From the NCBI RefSeq assembly GCF_048565625.1, contig NZ_JBLZUR010000002.1, positions 1,922,001-1,986,000 of the forward strand: a stretch of DNA of 64,000 nucleotides. Reading direction: 5' to 3'. Both the position numbers and the translations under genes were made by a program. Within the stretch, counting starts at the first letter, position 1, and every line of letters starts with the position of its first letter. Below are positions 1-10,045 of this stretch, one piece after another. The DNA is from JBLZUR01 sp048565625 (GTDB taxonomy: Bacteria > Pseudomonadota > Alphaproteobacteria > Sphingomonadales > Sphingomonadaceae). Under the pieces are notes generated by a model. The model searched no databases and was not told the origin of the DNA. It saw only the letters and a list, made by a program, of their open reading frames with translations.

Positions 1-209
1 GTTTTCATCGCGCGATCCGCCTCGGCCAGCGCATATGCGACCTGACCGAGTTCCGCGTGGGCGTAGGCCCTCTGCACCTGAAAGCGGGGATCGACGGAAC
101 CCTGCGGCACGCTCCGCAAGAGGTCTGCGAAGCGCCCGGCCTGCAAAAGCTTCAGGCCGTCGGCGATCAGCCTGGCTGTGGGCGGTTGCGGCCGCGTGTC
201 GCTCATCAT
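1..209 (-). CDS. TPR-like protein, N-terminal part (runs off the left edge)
   Basis: The leftward frame opens at two adjacent ATG codons at 204-209 and stays open to the window edge, giving about 69 residues. The visible part begins MMSDTRPQPP and then has the helical, alanine- and leucine-rich pattern of a tetratricopeptide repeat, including QRAYAHAELGQ and ALAEADRAMK. Its start is only 22 bp downstream of the stop of the beta-propeller gene, so the two are probably co-transcribed. TPR proteins mediate protein contacts, and some sphingomonad homologues continue into a sulfotransferase domain, but nothing here shows what follows. No signal peptide is seen, and the ribosome binding site is weak. 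Confidence 0.5.
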   Translation of the reverse strand, partial: MMSDTRPQPPTARLIADGLKLLQAGRFADLLRSVPQGSVDPRFQVQRAYAHAELGQVAYALAEADRAMK

Positions 210-231
210 CCGGGTCTAGCGACGAATGGCT

Positions 232-1164
232 TCAGTTGCCGATCTTTTCGGGGTGCGGCCACCAGGTCATGGTCTGGATGTCGTGCTCGGTCGTCCATAG
301 CCCGGCGTCGACATAGCGTAGTGCGCCGCTGCCGATCTGCGGACCGATGCGGGCCTTGATCGCGAGCGTGTCGGGGTCGATCACGACGAACATCTGGTCT
401 TCGGTCGTACGCAGCCAGATCTTCCCGCCGCCGGCGGTCACCTCGCCCCATTTCAGCTTCGCACCGATCTTGATGCGGCCATTCACCTCGCCGGTCGCAG
501 GGTCGACCCGCGCGACCGTGCCGTCGCCTTGCTCCTGAACCCAGATCCCGCCTTCGCCGGCGGCGAGGAAGCCGGGCTCCGATCCGACCTTGATCTTGTG
601 GACCACCTTGTTGGTCGCGGGGTCGATCCGCTGCAGGCTGCTATGCGGCCCGCTCGCCGCCCAGAGCGACCCGTATCCGAAGACGAGGTACCAGCTGTCG
701 GGATCGACGGTGATCCTGGCGATCACCTTCAGCGTTTCTGGATCGACGCGGCTGATCAGCCCCTTTGTGTCGCTGGGCACCCAGAGCGAGCCTGCCCCGA
801 CTGTGACGTTGAACTCGCCGGGGCTGGCAAGACCGGTCTTTATCTTGGCGGTGATCTTTATCGTCGCCGTATCGATGCGGTTGAGGGTGCCGTCCTTACA
901 GTCCGCCGCCCAGAGATCGCCGCCGATCAGCGATATGGCGCCGCAGGGCTTGCCCATTACCAGCTCGCCCAGCTTGCCCTTGGTCGACCAGTGTTCGATG
1001 CGGTCTTCATTGTTGATCCAGACGCTGTTGTCGCGGGCATCGATCTCCGCGAAATTCGCATAACCGGGCACCGACAGGGTTTGTTTCTCCGGCTCCGCAG
1101 CTGCAACCGCGATTGAGCAGCAAGCGGCCACAATCACCTGAGAAAACCCTAAGAACCGCTTCAT
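232..1164 (-). CDS. Secreted YVTN/Vgb-like beta-propeller protein
   Basis: A 310-residue protein. The ATG at 1162-1164 is chosen because it is preceded by an AGGGG ribosome binding site and opens a clear signal peptide (MKRFLGFSQVIVAACC, cleavage probably after AVAAA); a longer start would put 17 residues before the signal. The mature part is a series of about 40-residue blades of the type GSLWV..D...ISRVDP.T..V.A.I, repeated about six times, typical of seven-bladed YVTN or streptogramin-lyase-like propellers. Such periplasmic propellers bind ligands or partners, and the catalytic role is unknown. It may share a transcript with the TPR-like gene that follows. Confidence 0.7.
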   Translation of the reverse strand: MKRFLGFSQVIVAACCSIAVAAAEPEKQTLSVPGYANFAEIDARDNSVWINNEDRIEHWSTKGKLGELVMGKPCGAISLIGGDLWAADCKDGTLNRIDTATIKITAKIKTGLASPGEFNVTVGAGSLWVPSDTKGLISRVDPETLKVIARITVDPDSWYLVFGYGSLWAASGPHSSLQRIDPATNKVVHKIKVGSEPGFLAAGEGGIWVQEQGDGTVARVDPATGEVNGRIKIGAKLKWGEVTAGGGKIWLRTTEDQMFVVIDPDTLAIKARIGPQIGSGALRYVDAGLWTTEHDIQTMTWWPHPEKIGN

Positions 1165-1398
1165 GCACACCCCTTCTACGAACGCAAGCGCACTCCCGTC
1201 ACCCCGTGGCAGCAAGCATTTGACGATCGTGCTCCGGCACTACACAAAACGGAGGCGCCTCAGCAAACATGCCCACGACATTGTCAGCGCTTCGAACAAG
1301 CCGTCCGGCGTGATGTTCTCGTATGAGCTCCTGTGTCGCTAGCCCGGCAGCGTTCATGGGCGTCATAAACCGGATCTATGGCTTAGCTCGGCCAGCCG
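1165..1398. other. Intergenic segment left of the IS3 element
   Basis: No convincing gene on either strand. It must hold the promoter of the leftward beta-propeller gene. It does not contain the missing C-terminal part of the TonB receptor that ends at the other side of the insertion sequence, although an intact insertion would place it here. Confidence 0.4.
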
Positions 1399-1462
1399 TG
1401 ACGTGCTCCCCTGAAATGTGACCGATTTTGAGTAGAGTCCGACGCGAAGGAGTCGGACGAAG

Positions 1463-1729
1463 ATGAAGCGCAGCAGGTTCAGCGAAGAGCAGATCATCGC
1501 GATCTTGAAGGAGCAGGAAGCGGGCATGGCGACGGCGGATGTGTGTCGTCGCCACGGGATCAGCGCGGCGACGTTCTACAAGTGGAAGTCGAAGTATGGC
1601 GGCCTGGAGGTGTCCGAGGCCCGGCGCCTGCGCACGCTTGAGGAAGAGAACAGCCGGTTGAAGAAGCTGCTGGCTGAGGCGATGCTCGACAACGTCGTGC
1701 TGAAGGATCTGGCCTCAAAAAAATGGTGA
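1463..1729 (+). CDS. IS3-family transposase OrfA
   Basis: An 88-residue protein with an N-terminal helix-turn-helix (EEQIIAILKEQEAG...ADVCRRHGIS..TFYKWKSKY, about residues 8-45) followed by a leucine-zipper-like coiled coil (LRTLEEENSRLKKLLAEA, about 53-72). In the family it binds the element's ends. The ATG at 1463 follows the purine-rich GAAGGAG at 1446-1452. The gene ends in an A7 run (1717-1723), and the orfB frame lies -1 relative to it, which is the classic arrangement for a programmed -1 frameshift making the OrfAB transposase. Confidence 0.92.
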   Translation: MKRSRFSEEQIIAILKEQEAGMATADVCRRHGISAATFYKWKSKYGGLEVSEARRLRTLEEENSRLKKLLAEAMLDNVVLKDLASKKW

Positions 1730-2613
1730 CGCCCGGCGCTAAGCGGGACGCTGTCGCCCATGCTCGTGAGCATCACGGGCTGAGCGAGCGTCGGGCGTGC
1801 AACCTGGTCGGCGTGAGCCGCGGGGTGATCCGGTATCGGTCGTCACGGCCAGATGACGGTCCTCTACGGCAACGACTGCGCGAGTTGGCAGGGGAGCGGC
1901 GCCGGTTCGGCTACCGGCGCCTGGGCTATCTGCTGGCGCGAGAAGGCATGACGCCCAACCACAAGAAGCTGCTGCGGATATACCGCGAGGAGAACCTGCG
2001 AGTCCGACGCCGCGGTGGTCGCAAGCGCGCCTTGGGCACCCGGGCACCGATGGTGCTGCCGGATGGGCCGAACCAGCGCTGGTCGCTGGACTTCGTCTCC
2101 GACACCCTGACGTGCAGCCGTCGGTTCCGCATCCTGTGCGTGGTCGACGACTACACGCGGGAATGCCTGGCGCTGGTGGCTGACACGTCGCTGTCGGGCG
2201 TACGGGTAGCGCGGGAACTGACGCGGCTCATCGGTATGCGCGGCAAGCCGCATACGGTGGTCAGCGACAACGGCACCGAGCTGACGTCGTCGGCCATTCT
2301 GCCCTGGTCGCAGGAGCGGCGGGTCGAGTGGCACTACATCGCCCCGGGCAAGCCGATGCAGAACGGCTTCGTCGAGAGCTTCAACGGCCGTCTGCGCGAC
2401 GAATGCCTCAATGAGACGCTGTTCACGTCGCTGGCCCATGCCCGCTTCGTGCTCGACGCTTGGCGGCACGACTACAATCACGTCAGGCCGCACTCGAAAC
2501 TGGGCGGGAGAACACCCGCCGAGAAAGCCGGCGAACCTGTCTGGGGGCATGCCCCCAGACAGGTTGTCATACACTCAACCAACCATCATGAAGGAGCCGG
2601 ACTCTACCTCTGA
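1723..2613 (+). CDS. IS3-family transposase OrfB (DDE integrase)
   Basis: A 296-residue protein with the HTH_21 segment (residues about 45-100) and an rve integrase core. The DDE residues are seen in WSLDFVSD, TVVSDNGTE and FVESFNGRLRDECLNE. It overlaps orfA by seven bases at the A-run, so it is likely to be made mainly as an OrfAB fusion. The length and motifs are those of an active IS3 transposase, and no internal disruption is seen. Confidence 0.92.
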   Translation: MVTPGAKRDAVAHAREHHGLSERRACNLVGVSRGVIRYRSSRPDDGPLRQRLRELAGERRRFGYRRLGYLLAREGMTPNHKKLLRIYREENLRVRRRGGRKRALGTRAPMVLPDGPNQRWSLDFVSDTLTCSRRFRILCVVDDYTRECLALVADTSLSGVRVARELTRLIGMRGKPHTVVSDNGTELTSSAILPWSQERRVEWHYIAPGKPMQNGFVESFNGRLRDECLNETLFTSLAHARFVLDAWRHDYNHVRPHSKLGGRTPAEKAGEPVWGHAPRQVVIHSTNHHEGAGLYL

Positions 2614-2639
2614 ATGGTAACAATCAGGGGAGCACGTCA

Positions 2640-3050
2640 ACCCAGATAGCTTTTAACTCTCGCATCGAGATACGTTGCGGCGGCAGAGAGGGTGAGTCCG
2701 TTCACCGGGCGCGCGGCAATCTCGACCTCCGCGCCTTTTATCTTTGACTTCGGAACGTTCTGCAGACGATCCAGCGGGCCGAAGATAGGATCGACGAACT
2801 TGGCCCGCAGCTGCTTGTCCCGGTACTCGTAGTAAAAGGCCGCAGCATTTATGTTCAGGCGGCGATCGAGCAACTTCTCCCGGACTGCTTCGGGATCTCT
2901 CCATCCTATTACCTCTCGTATCCCAAGTCGAATTTCTCGACCTTGGCGTTCAGGTCATTTATCAGGTTTGTGTCGGAGGCAGGCATTTGAATCTTGATCT
3001 CTGCAAGATCGTAACCTTCGCAGGCGCTCCTTAATCGAGGAGACGCTCTG
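2640..3050 (-). pseudogene. TonB-dependent receptor remnant, truncated by the IS3 element
   Basis: The leftward frame at 2640-2900 encodes a typical outer-membrane barrel segment: LLDRRLNINAAAFYYEYRDKQ, then a GAEVEIAARPVNGLTLSAAATYLDA strand pair, as near the C-terminus of sphingomonad TonB receptors. It ends abruptly at the IS (stop TGA inside the terminal repeat, 2637-2639). Upstream, around 2909-3040, another frame has NDLNAKVEKFDLGYER, consistent with the preceding barrel strand after a frameshift. Both ends are missing: there is no plug, signal peptide or final aromatic strand, and the lost C-terminus is not on the other side of the IS. Confidence 0.7.
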
Positions 3051-3352
3051 GACGTCATGAGTTGGCTCGTGTTTCGCTCGCCAACCCTCTGGCGAACGCT
3101 CACACACTCGCAACGCCGTCATAGCCTATCTTATGCGTCGGCGCTCTGGTGCGCGTTGATTGATCGCGTTGTTGCCTTATCGACCACCCGATCATCTGTC
3201 GCGCTCACTACTGCGCACTTCCGAAAACGGATGAAAGCATCCGTCCCCTTACGACGCGGGCAGCCCGACGTTAGCTCCGGCTCGTATAATCGACTATGAG
3301 CCCGGATCCCGTGCAGTCATAAGGCTGGAGCGAACGAGGAGCTAAGAAGTAA
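3051..3352. promoter_or_regulatory. gntR promoter region with palindrome and hairpin
   Basis: There is no gene here. A perfect TATAAT lies at 3285-3290 inside an imperfect 24-bp palindrome (GGCTC at 3279-3283, GAGCC at 3298-3302), as expected for an autoregulated promoter of the following GntR gene. No good -35 box is evident. Just upstream is a perfect 7-bp stem with an AAAG loop (ACGGATG 3227-3233, CATCCGT 3238-3244) without a U-tract; its role is unclear. Confidence 0.4.
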
Positions 3353-4105
3353 GTGCGTTTGTTCGAACAGGTTCGCGACTCGATCCTTCTCCAGATCAAG
3401 GAGGGGACCTTAGTATCGGGCAGCCGGCTGCCAAGCGAACGGGCGCTCGCAGAACAGTTCAAGGTCGGGCGACACGCCGTGCGCGAGGCGCTCCGTACGC
3501 TGGAGATGTCCGGTGTGCTGCGGTTCGCGAAGGGTACATCCGGTGGCGCCTTCGTTCGCGAGAAGAGTTCGAGCGGTGTCAGCACTTCCATTCGCGACAT
3601 GATCCTGCTGGGTCGCATGCCGATCAGCGATCTCACAGTAGTCCGGATCAATCTTCTGACGCAAGCCGTCGAACTGGCGATCACACACGCGGATGCCGCC
3701 GACTACACACTTCTGTTGGAAAACATAAGGAAGACGGAACGTGAAGTCGCCACTGGCGATCCGATGGCCACGATCGGTCCTGTTCTCGAGTTCAATCGAA
3801 TTCTCGGGCGGGCGTCGGGGAACCCCGTTCTTGCCATGCTGATCGATTCGGTCGCGGACATCATGCAGGAGGTTCTGGAAGCAGCGCCTCTGCCGACCGA
3901 GATCGACTTGATCCAACCCCGGCTGGAAATCCTTGACGCCATCAAAGCCGGTGACACCGCACGCGCTGTCCATGCCGTCAAACGTCATTATGAAGAAGTG
4001 ACTGGCTACGTTCTCGCGAGGCTACCTGCCGCCTATGATTTCGCTGGCGAGAGCGCCAAAAGCACAACTCATTTTCCGCACAGGAATGGTTTGACCAATT
4101 CCTAA
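3353..4105 (+). CDS. FadR-subfamily GntR transcriptional regulator
   Basis: A 250-residue protein starting at GTG 3353. It has an N-terminal winged helix-turn-helix (LPSERALAEQFKVGRHAVREALRTLE, about residues 24-52) and an all-helical C-terminal FCD effector domain (about 85-235), so it belongs to the FadR group, which senses organic acids or acyl-CoAs. It sits directly upstream of a TonB receptor and a CoA-ester operon on the same strand and probably represses them. A TGGTTTGACCA site (4087-4097), matching the FadR-group pattern TNGTNNNACNA, lies at the end of its own coding sequence. The inducer cannot be read from sequence. Confidence 0.88.
   Translation: MRLFEQVRDSILLQIKEGTLVSGSRLPSERALAEQFKVGRHAVREALRTLEMSGVLRFAKGTSGGAFVREKSSSGVSTSIRDMILLGRMPISDLTVVRINLLTQAVELAITHADAADYTLLLENIRKTEREVATGDPMATIGPVLEFNRILGRASGNPVLAMLIDSVADIMQEVLEAAPLPTEIDLIQPRLEILDAIKAGDTARAVHAVKRHYEEVTGYVLARLPAAYDFAGESAKSTTHFPHRNGLTNS
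4087..4097. promoter_or_regulatory. Candidate FadR-type GntR operator TGGTTTGACCA
   Basis: An 11-bp inverted repeat TGGT-TTG-ACCA. It fits the FadR-subfamily consensus and lies within the last codons of gntR, about 260 bp before the TonB receptor start. Such short motifs also occur by chance, so this is a suggestion only. Confidence 0.3.
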
Positions 4106-4359
4106 TCAAAAGGTACACATGTTATCAATCGGCGGGCTTGCAGCACCTTCGAACGATGTTGCGGAGAGGTTGAACGGAGCGGATGATAACTGGGCGTAAC
4201 ATGCCGGCGCGGCGGCACCGGCAAACCCACTGACGAGCATAGTGCTGCCGAAGGCTCTTAATAAAATTGAAGGCGACGCCCATTCGGAAAGTCTAGATCG
4301 AAGTTCAGTAAAGTCAGCGCGAGGTTGCAAAAACCCGCATGAAAAGGAGGATGGATGTC

Positions 4360-6588
4360 ATGAATAGCGGATTTGGATTCAAGTTGGTACTGCTCGCGTC
4401 CGCGGTGGTGCCGCACATGGCCTTCGCCCAGACCAGCGATGTCGGCGAACCCGCAGCGGCAAGCGCGCCCGATCTCAGCGGCGAGATCGTCGTGACCGCG
4501 CAGCGCCGTTCCGAACGGCTCCAGGACATTCCGGCCTCCATCTCGGCTCTGGACAGCGAGCGGCTGCAGGCGGCGGGCGTCGTCGACATCAGCAATATCG
4601 CGCCGCGTATTCCCGGCTTCTACGCAGGCGGCTTCGGCGCGAGCCGGCCGCAGCTCTATATCCGCGGCATCGGCACCCGGCAGTTCGACCCCGGCTCGGA
4701 ATCCTCGGTCGGCGTGTTCGTCGACGAGAGCTATCTCGGTCGCACCGGCGGCGTGCTCGGCACTCTCAAGGACATCGAGCGTGTGGAGGTCCTGAAGGGA
4801 CCGCAGGGGACGCTCTACGGCCGCAACACCATCGCCGGCGCCATCAACGTCATCACCAAGGGCCCGACCAGCACGCTTTCGGCAGAGGCCGAGGCGGGCG
4901 CGGGCAATTACAACAGCTACGATCTGTTCGGCGCGGTGTCGGGCCCGATCGCAGGCGACGCGCTGAAGGGCCGCATCGCCGGTTGGCGCAGCTATCGCCG
5001 TGGCTACGTGACGAACCTGACGACAGGAAACCACGCCCAGGGCCTCGACAATTATGGTGGGCGCCTTCGCTTCGAGATCAACCCGGCCAGCAACCTGAAG
5101 ATCGACCTGATCGGCGAAATCATGCGCGACACGGGCCCATCGTTCCAGGGCGAAAGCGTCGGCAGCACGCTCAACCCGAACGGGATCCTGCTCGGCAAGG
5201 CGACGCTGGTCGTTCCGCGCACCGGCGACCGGTACAAGCAGCCGTACACCACCGACACGGACTATAACCGCCACGTCGATGCCGTCACCGCGAAGGTGCA
5301 GCTCGAGACCGAGCTTGCCGACATCGTTTCCGTAACGTCCTATCGCAAGATGAAGTATTCGGACGACCGTGATTTCGACAACACGGTCTTCGACGTCATT
5401 CGCCAGATCAGCGTCGAGGACTCCAAGCAGTTCTCGCAGGAGCTGCGTCTCGTCTCCAATGAGGACGGCGCACTATCATTCGGCGGTGCCTTGAACTGGA
5501 TCCTTGGCGTCTACTACTATGACGACAAGAGCTATCACCAGGATACCTTTGACTTCGGTGCCGACAGTGTCGTCGGCGAAGGCGGTCTCGACACGACCTT
5601 CGGCAATTACCGCACCAAGAGCCTCGCGTTCTTCGGCCAGGCCACGATCGATATCACGTCGACTCTGAATTTCACGGCCGGCGCGCGTTATACCGAGGAT
5701 CGCAAGCGCGCGGACTTGGGTGGAACGACGACCGACGCGCGGCCGCTCGTTCCCGCACCGTTCCTGCAGCGGAACCCGGAGAAGAAATTCACCTCGTTCG
5801 ACCCGCGCTTCACGCTCGCGTGGCAGCCGACCCGCGACCTCAACTTCTACGCCAGCTATGGTACGGGCTTCAAGTCAGGCGGATACCAGTACACACCGCT
5901 CAGCGCCGCGCAGGCCGCGCTCGTCTTCGATCCGGAAGAGATCAAGGCCTATGAAGTGGGCGTTAAGAGCGTGTTCCTCGACGGCGCGGTGCGGGCGAAT
6001 GCGGGGGCTTTCCGCTATGACTATTCCAACCTGCAGGTCTCGCGCGTGACACTGCTGCCCGATGGCACGACCCCTTCGCTCATCACCAATGCCGGCAAAA
6101 GCCGGATCGAGGGTGGCGAGCTTGACCTGACGGTCACCCCGATGCGCAGTCTGGAACTCAGCCTCGGCTATGCGTACACCAAGGCACGGTATCTCGATTA
6201 CGTCGCCGGCGCGCTCGATTTCTCGGATACGCGCATGGTCCGGGCACCGAAACACTCGGTCAACCTGGGTGCGCAGTACACGGCCGAGATTGACGACAAC
6301 AACGACCTGACCTTCCGCGTCGATTATGCGTACCTCAGCAAGTTCTTCCATGAGCCCGGTCAGGCGGAGATCCGCTTCGGTTCGACCATCCCGCTCACGG
6401 CGGAATCGGGCTATGGCCTCGCCAATGCCCGGATCACCTACCGCATGGGTGATTGGAAGCTGAGCGGCTGGGTCCAGAATCTCGGCGACGTCGATTACCG
6501 CCGCACGGTGCTGGCGCTGCCGGGACAGGTCATCAACATCTACGGTCAGCCGCGTACCTGGGGCTTTACCCTGAACTGGTCGATCTGA
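4360..6588 (+). CDS. TonB-dependent outer-membrane receptor
   Basis: Start 4360 is preferred because AAGGAGG (4344-4350) stands 9 bases before it; in-frame ATGs at 4339 and 4351 lie before or touching this site. The protein of 742 residues has a signal peptide ending in AFAQ, a TonB-box-like EIVVTAQRR, a plug domain (LQDIPASISAL ... VEVLKGPQGTLYGRNTIAGAINVIT) and a long beta-barrel ending in W-G-F-T-L-N-W-S-I with the terminal-strand pattern. It is of the size and type of FecA/CirA-like receptors that sphingomonads use to import large or hydrophobic substrates. It stands between the GntR regulator and the crotonase/ligase operon, which suggests uptake of that pathway's substrate. Confidence 0.93.
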   Translation: MNSGFGFKLVLLASAVVPHMAFAQTSDVGEPAAASAPDLSGEIVVTAQRRSERLQDIPASISALDSERLQAAGVVDISNIAPRIPGFYAGGFGASRPQLYIRGIGTRQFDPGSESSVGVFVDESYLGRTGGVLGTLKDIERVEVLKGPQGTLYGRNTIAGAINVITKGPTSTLSAEAEAGAGNYNSYDLFGAVSGPIAGDALKGRIAGWRSYRRGYVTNLTTGNHAQGLDNYGGRLRFEINPASNLKIDLIGEIMRDTGPSFQGESVGSTLNPNGILLGKATLVVPRTGDRYKQPYTTDTDYNRHVDAVTAKVQLETELADIVSVTSYRKMKYSDDRDFDNTVFDVIRQISVEDSKQFSQELRLVSNEDGALSFGGALNWILGVYYYDDKSYHQDTFDFGADSVVGEGGLDTTFGNYRTKSLAFFGQATIDITSTLNFTAGARYTEDRKRADLGGTTTDARPLVPAPFLQRNPEKKFTSFDPRFTLAWQPTRDLNFYASYGTGFKSGGYQYTPLSAAQAALVFDPEEIKAYEVGVKSVFLDGAVRANAGAFRYDYSNLQVSRVTLLPDGTTPSLITNAGKSRIEGGELDLTVTPMRSLELSLGYAYTKARYLDYVAGALDFSDTRMVRAPKHSVNLGAQYTAEIDDNNDLTFRVDYAYLSKFFHEPGQAEIRFGSTIPLTAESGYGLANARITYRMGDWKLSGWVQNLGDVDYRRTVLALPGQVINIYGQPRTWGFTLNWSI

Positions 6589-6629
6589 CGAACCGACACC
6601 GAACACCGCTGCGTATCGAGAGTAGTATA

Positions 6630-7435
6630 GTGGGTACTTACCAGTTTCTTCTTCTTGAACGTCGCGGCGGTGTTCTTGTCGTATCGCTTAACCGGCCGGA
6701 CCGGCTGAACGCCCTCAACCCCGCGGTGATGGCAGAGTTGACCGCGCTCTTCGCCTCGCTCGGCGGGGAGGAGGGGGCGGGCATCCGCGTCGTCGTCCTT
6801 CAGGGCGAGGGCCGTGCCTTCTGTGCTGGGGCGGATATCGGTTCCGATGCATTCGCCCCCGCAGGGCCCGGGCGCGCGCAGCGGCAGTTCGCGATGCAGA
6901 AGCTGGCATCGGGCCTCATCCGCGAGATGCGGGCCTGTCCGCAGCCGATCATCGCGCTTTGCCACGGGGCGGTTTGCGGCGGCGGGTTCTCGCTGGCGCT
7001 CGCGGCCGACGTCCGGCTCGTTACGCCGGATTGCCGGATGAACGCCGCCTATCTGCGCGTCGGGCTAGGCGGCACCGACATGGGCTCCGGCTACCTGCTC
7101 ACCCGGCTGATCGGCTATTCGATGGCGTCGCGTTACCTGCTGACCGGCGATTTCATCGTGGCGGAAGTTGCAGAGCGGCTGGGCCTCGCCGCGGGGATCC
7201 ACGCGCGCGAGGAGCTGCTGGAAGCCGGCCTGGCGATGGCGGAGCGTATGCTTGATGCATCTCCGATGGGGCTGCGCCTGACAAAGGATGCGCTCAACAT
7301 GCTGGTAGACGCGCCCAGTTTCGATGCCGCCATCGCGCTGGAAGATCGCCAGCAGGTCATCCTGATGGAGACCGCCGATCACCGCGAGGCGCTCGCCGCA
7401 TTCATGGAAAAGCGCAAGCCCGTGTACCGGGACGA

Positions 7436-7439
<4 letters not shown>
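6630..7439 (+). CDS. Enoyl-CoA hydratase/isomerase family (crotonase) protein
   Basis: A 269-residue protein starting at GTG 6630, 41 bp after the receptor. It has the crotonase fold signature: the oxyanion-hole segment GRAFCAGADI and the CHGAVCGGGFSLALAADVRL block. At the position where classical hydratases carry the second catalytic glutamate (GLPE.G) it reads GLGGTDMGS, so an Asp-Met pair replaces Pro-Glu; the reaction may therefore differ from simple hydration (isomerase, hydrolase or C-C lyase). It overlaps the ligase gene by 4 bases, so the two are translationally coupled. Confidence 0.88.
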
Positions 7440-9091
<1,652 letters not shown>

Positions 9092-9112
9092 GCGCGCGCA
9101 TCGCAGCTATGC

Positions 9113-10045
9113 ATGGGAGCCTTCGGCGTGGACTTCTCTGACACCGATCACCTGCGCCACGGCCCGGACAGCTCCGGGAGGATGCGCGATTCCCTGTTCT
9201 GGCAGGCGACCTTACCGGGCGAGCGGCTGGGCTTTCAGGCCTATCTGTACCTCACCCATGCCGGGAAGGCCGGGTTCAACGTCGTCGTCTGGGGTGAGGA
9301 TGCCAAGCCCCTCGTCTTCGACTTCGCGGAAGGAACCATTCCCGCCGAGATGAACCTGGACGACTTCACCTTCGCCGGCCTCCGCCTGCGCAAGACCGGC
9401 TTCGGCGAGCCTGCAAAGGTCGAATACGAGAGCGCCAAAGTGAAGCTGGCGTTCACCTTCACCGGCAGCCACCCGCCCTTCAGCTACCACGCCAATCCGG
9501 ACGGGCTCCCCAGCTGGTTCGCCATGAACCGCTACGAACAGACCGGCACAATCACCGGTTCGATCGAGGCCAAGGGACGGACGATCGCGCTGGACGGGAT
9601 GGCGCATCGCGATCACAGCTGGGGCAATCGCATGTGGGGCGTGCCGCAGCATTGGAAGTGGTTCTGCGCCTATACCCCGGATGGCGCGCGGATGGTGAAC
9701 GGCTGGATCTGGATCGCGCGGGGCGAGTGGGGCTGTGCCGGCTATGTCGTGCGCGACGGTCGGCAGCTGGCGATCGCCACCATCCGACAGCACGCGATCT
9801 ATCGCGACGACATGAGCCAGCAGTCGCTCCGCGCCGAAATCGTCGATGTCGAAGGCGAGACCTGCCTGGTCGAACTGGAGCGGTTCGGGCTGGTCAAGCT
9901 GCCCGGCAGGGACAAGTTTGGCACGATCATCATGGAAGCGGCCTGCACCGGACGGATCGACGGGCAGGAGGCGGCCGGTCAGTTCGAGACGCAGTGGCAG
10001 CAATCCTATCTTGACGGGCTGATCGAAAGCGGGGCGACGGGATGA
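9113..10045 (+). CDS. DUF7064/DUF7065-like protein of unknown function
   Basis: A 310-residue, mostly beta-rich protein with many aromatic residues and a central MAHRDHSWGNRMWG motif, then HWKWFCAYTPDGARMVNGW. This pattern resembles proteins annotated with the paired DUF7064/DUF7065 domains, suspected of a CrtC/AttH-like lipocalin fold. The HRDHSWG histidines and aspartate are the likely active or binding residues. It lies between the acyl-CoA ligase and an APH-like kinase, an association known in actinobacteria and sphingomonads. Its start lies 21 bp after the ligase stop, and its end overlaps the kinase start by 4 bases. No signal peptide is seen. Confidence 0.6.
   Translation: MGAFGVDFSDTDHLRHGPDSSGRMRDSLFWQATLPGERLGFQAYLYLTHAGKAGFNVVVWGEDAKPLVFDFAEGTIPAEMNLDDFTFAGLRLRKTGFGEPAKVEYESAKVKLAFTFTGSHPPFSYHANPDGLPSWFAMNRYEQTGTITGSIEAKGRTIALDGMAHRDHSWGNRMWGVPQHWKWFCAYTPDGARMVNGWIWIARGEWGCAGYVVRDGRQLAIATIRQHAIYRDDMSQQSLRAEIVDVEGETCLVELERFGLVKLPGRDKFGTIIMEAACTGRIDGQEAAGQFETQWQQSYLDGLIESGATG

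Larger units (their letters stand above)
1399..2639 (+). mobile_element. IS3-family insertion sequence (IS407-group-like), complete
   Basis: A 1241-bp element bounded by perfect 16-bp terminal inverted repeats: TGACGTGCTCCCCTGA at 1399-1414 and its exact reverse complement at 2624-2639. It carries the two overlapping reading frames orfA and orfB usual for IS3. The expected short target duplication is absent: the flanks read ...GCCG on the left and ACCC... on the right. The right end cuts into a TonB-receptor remnant and supplies its stop codon. Confidence 0.9.
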
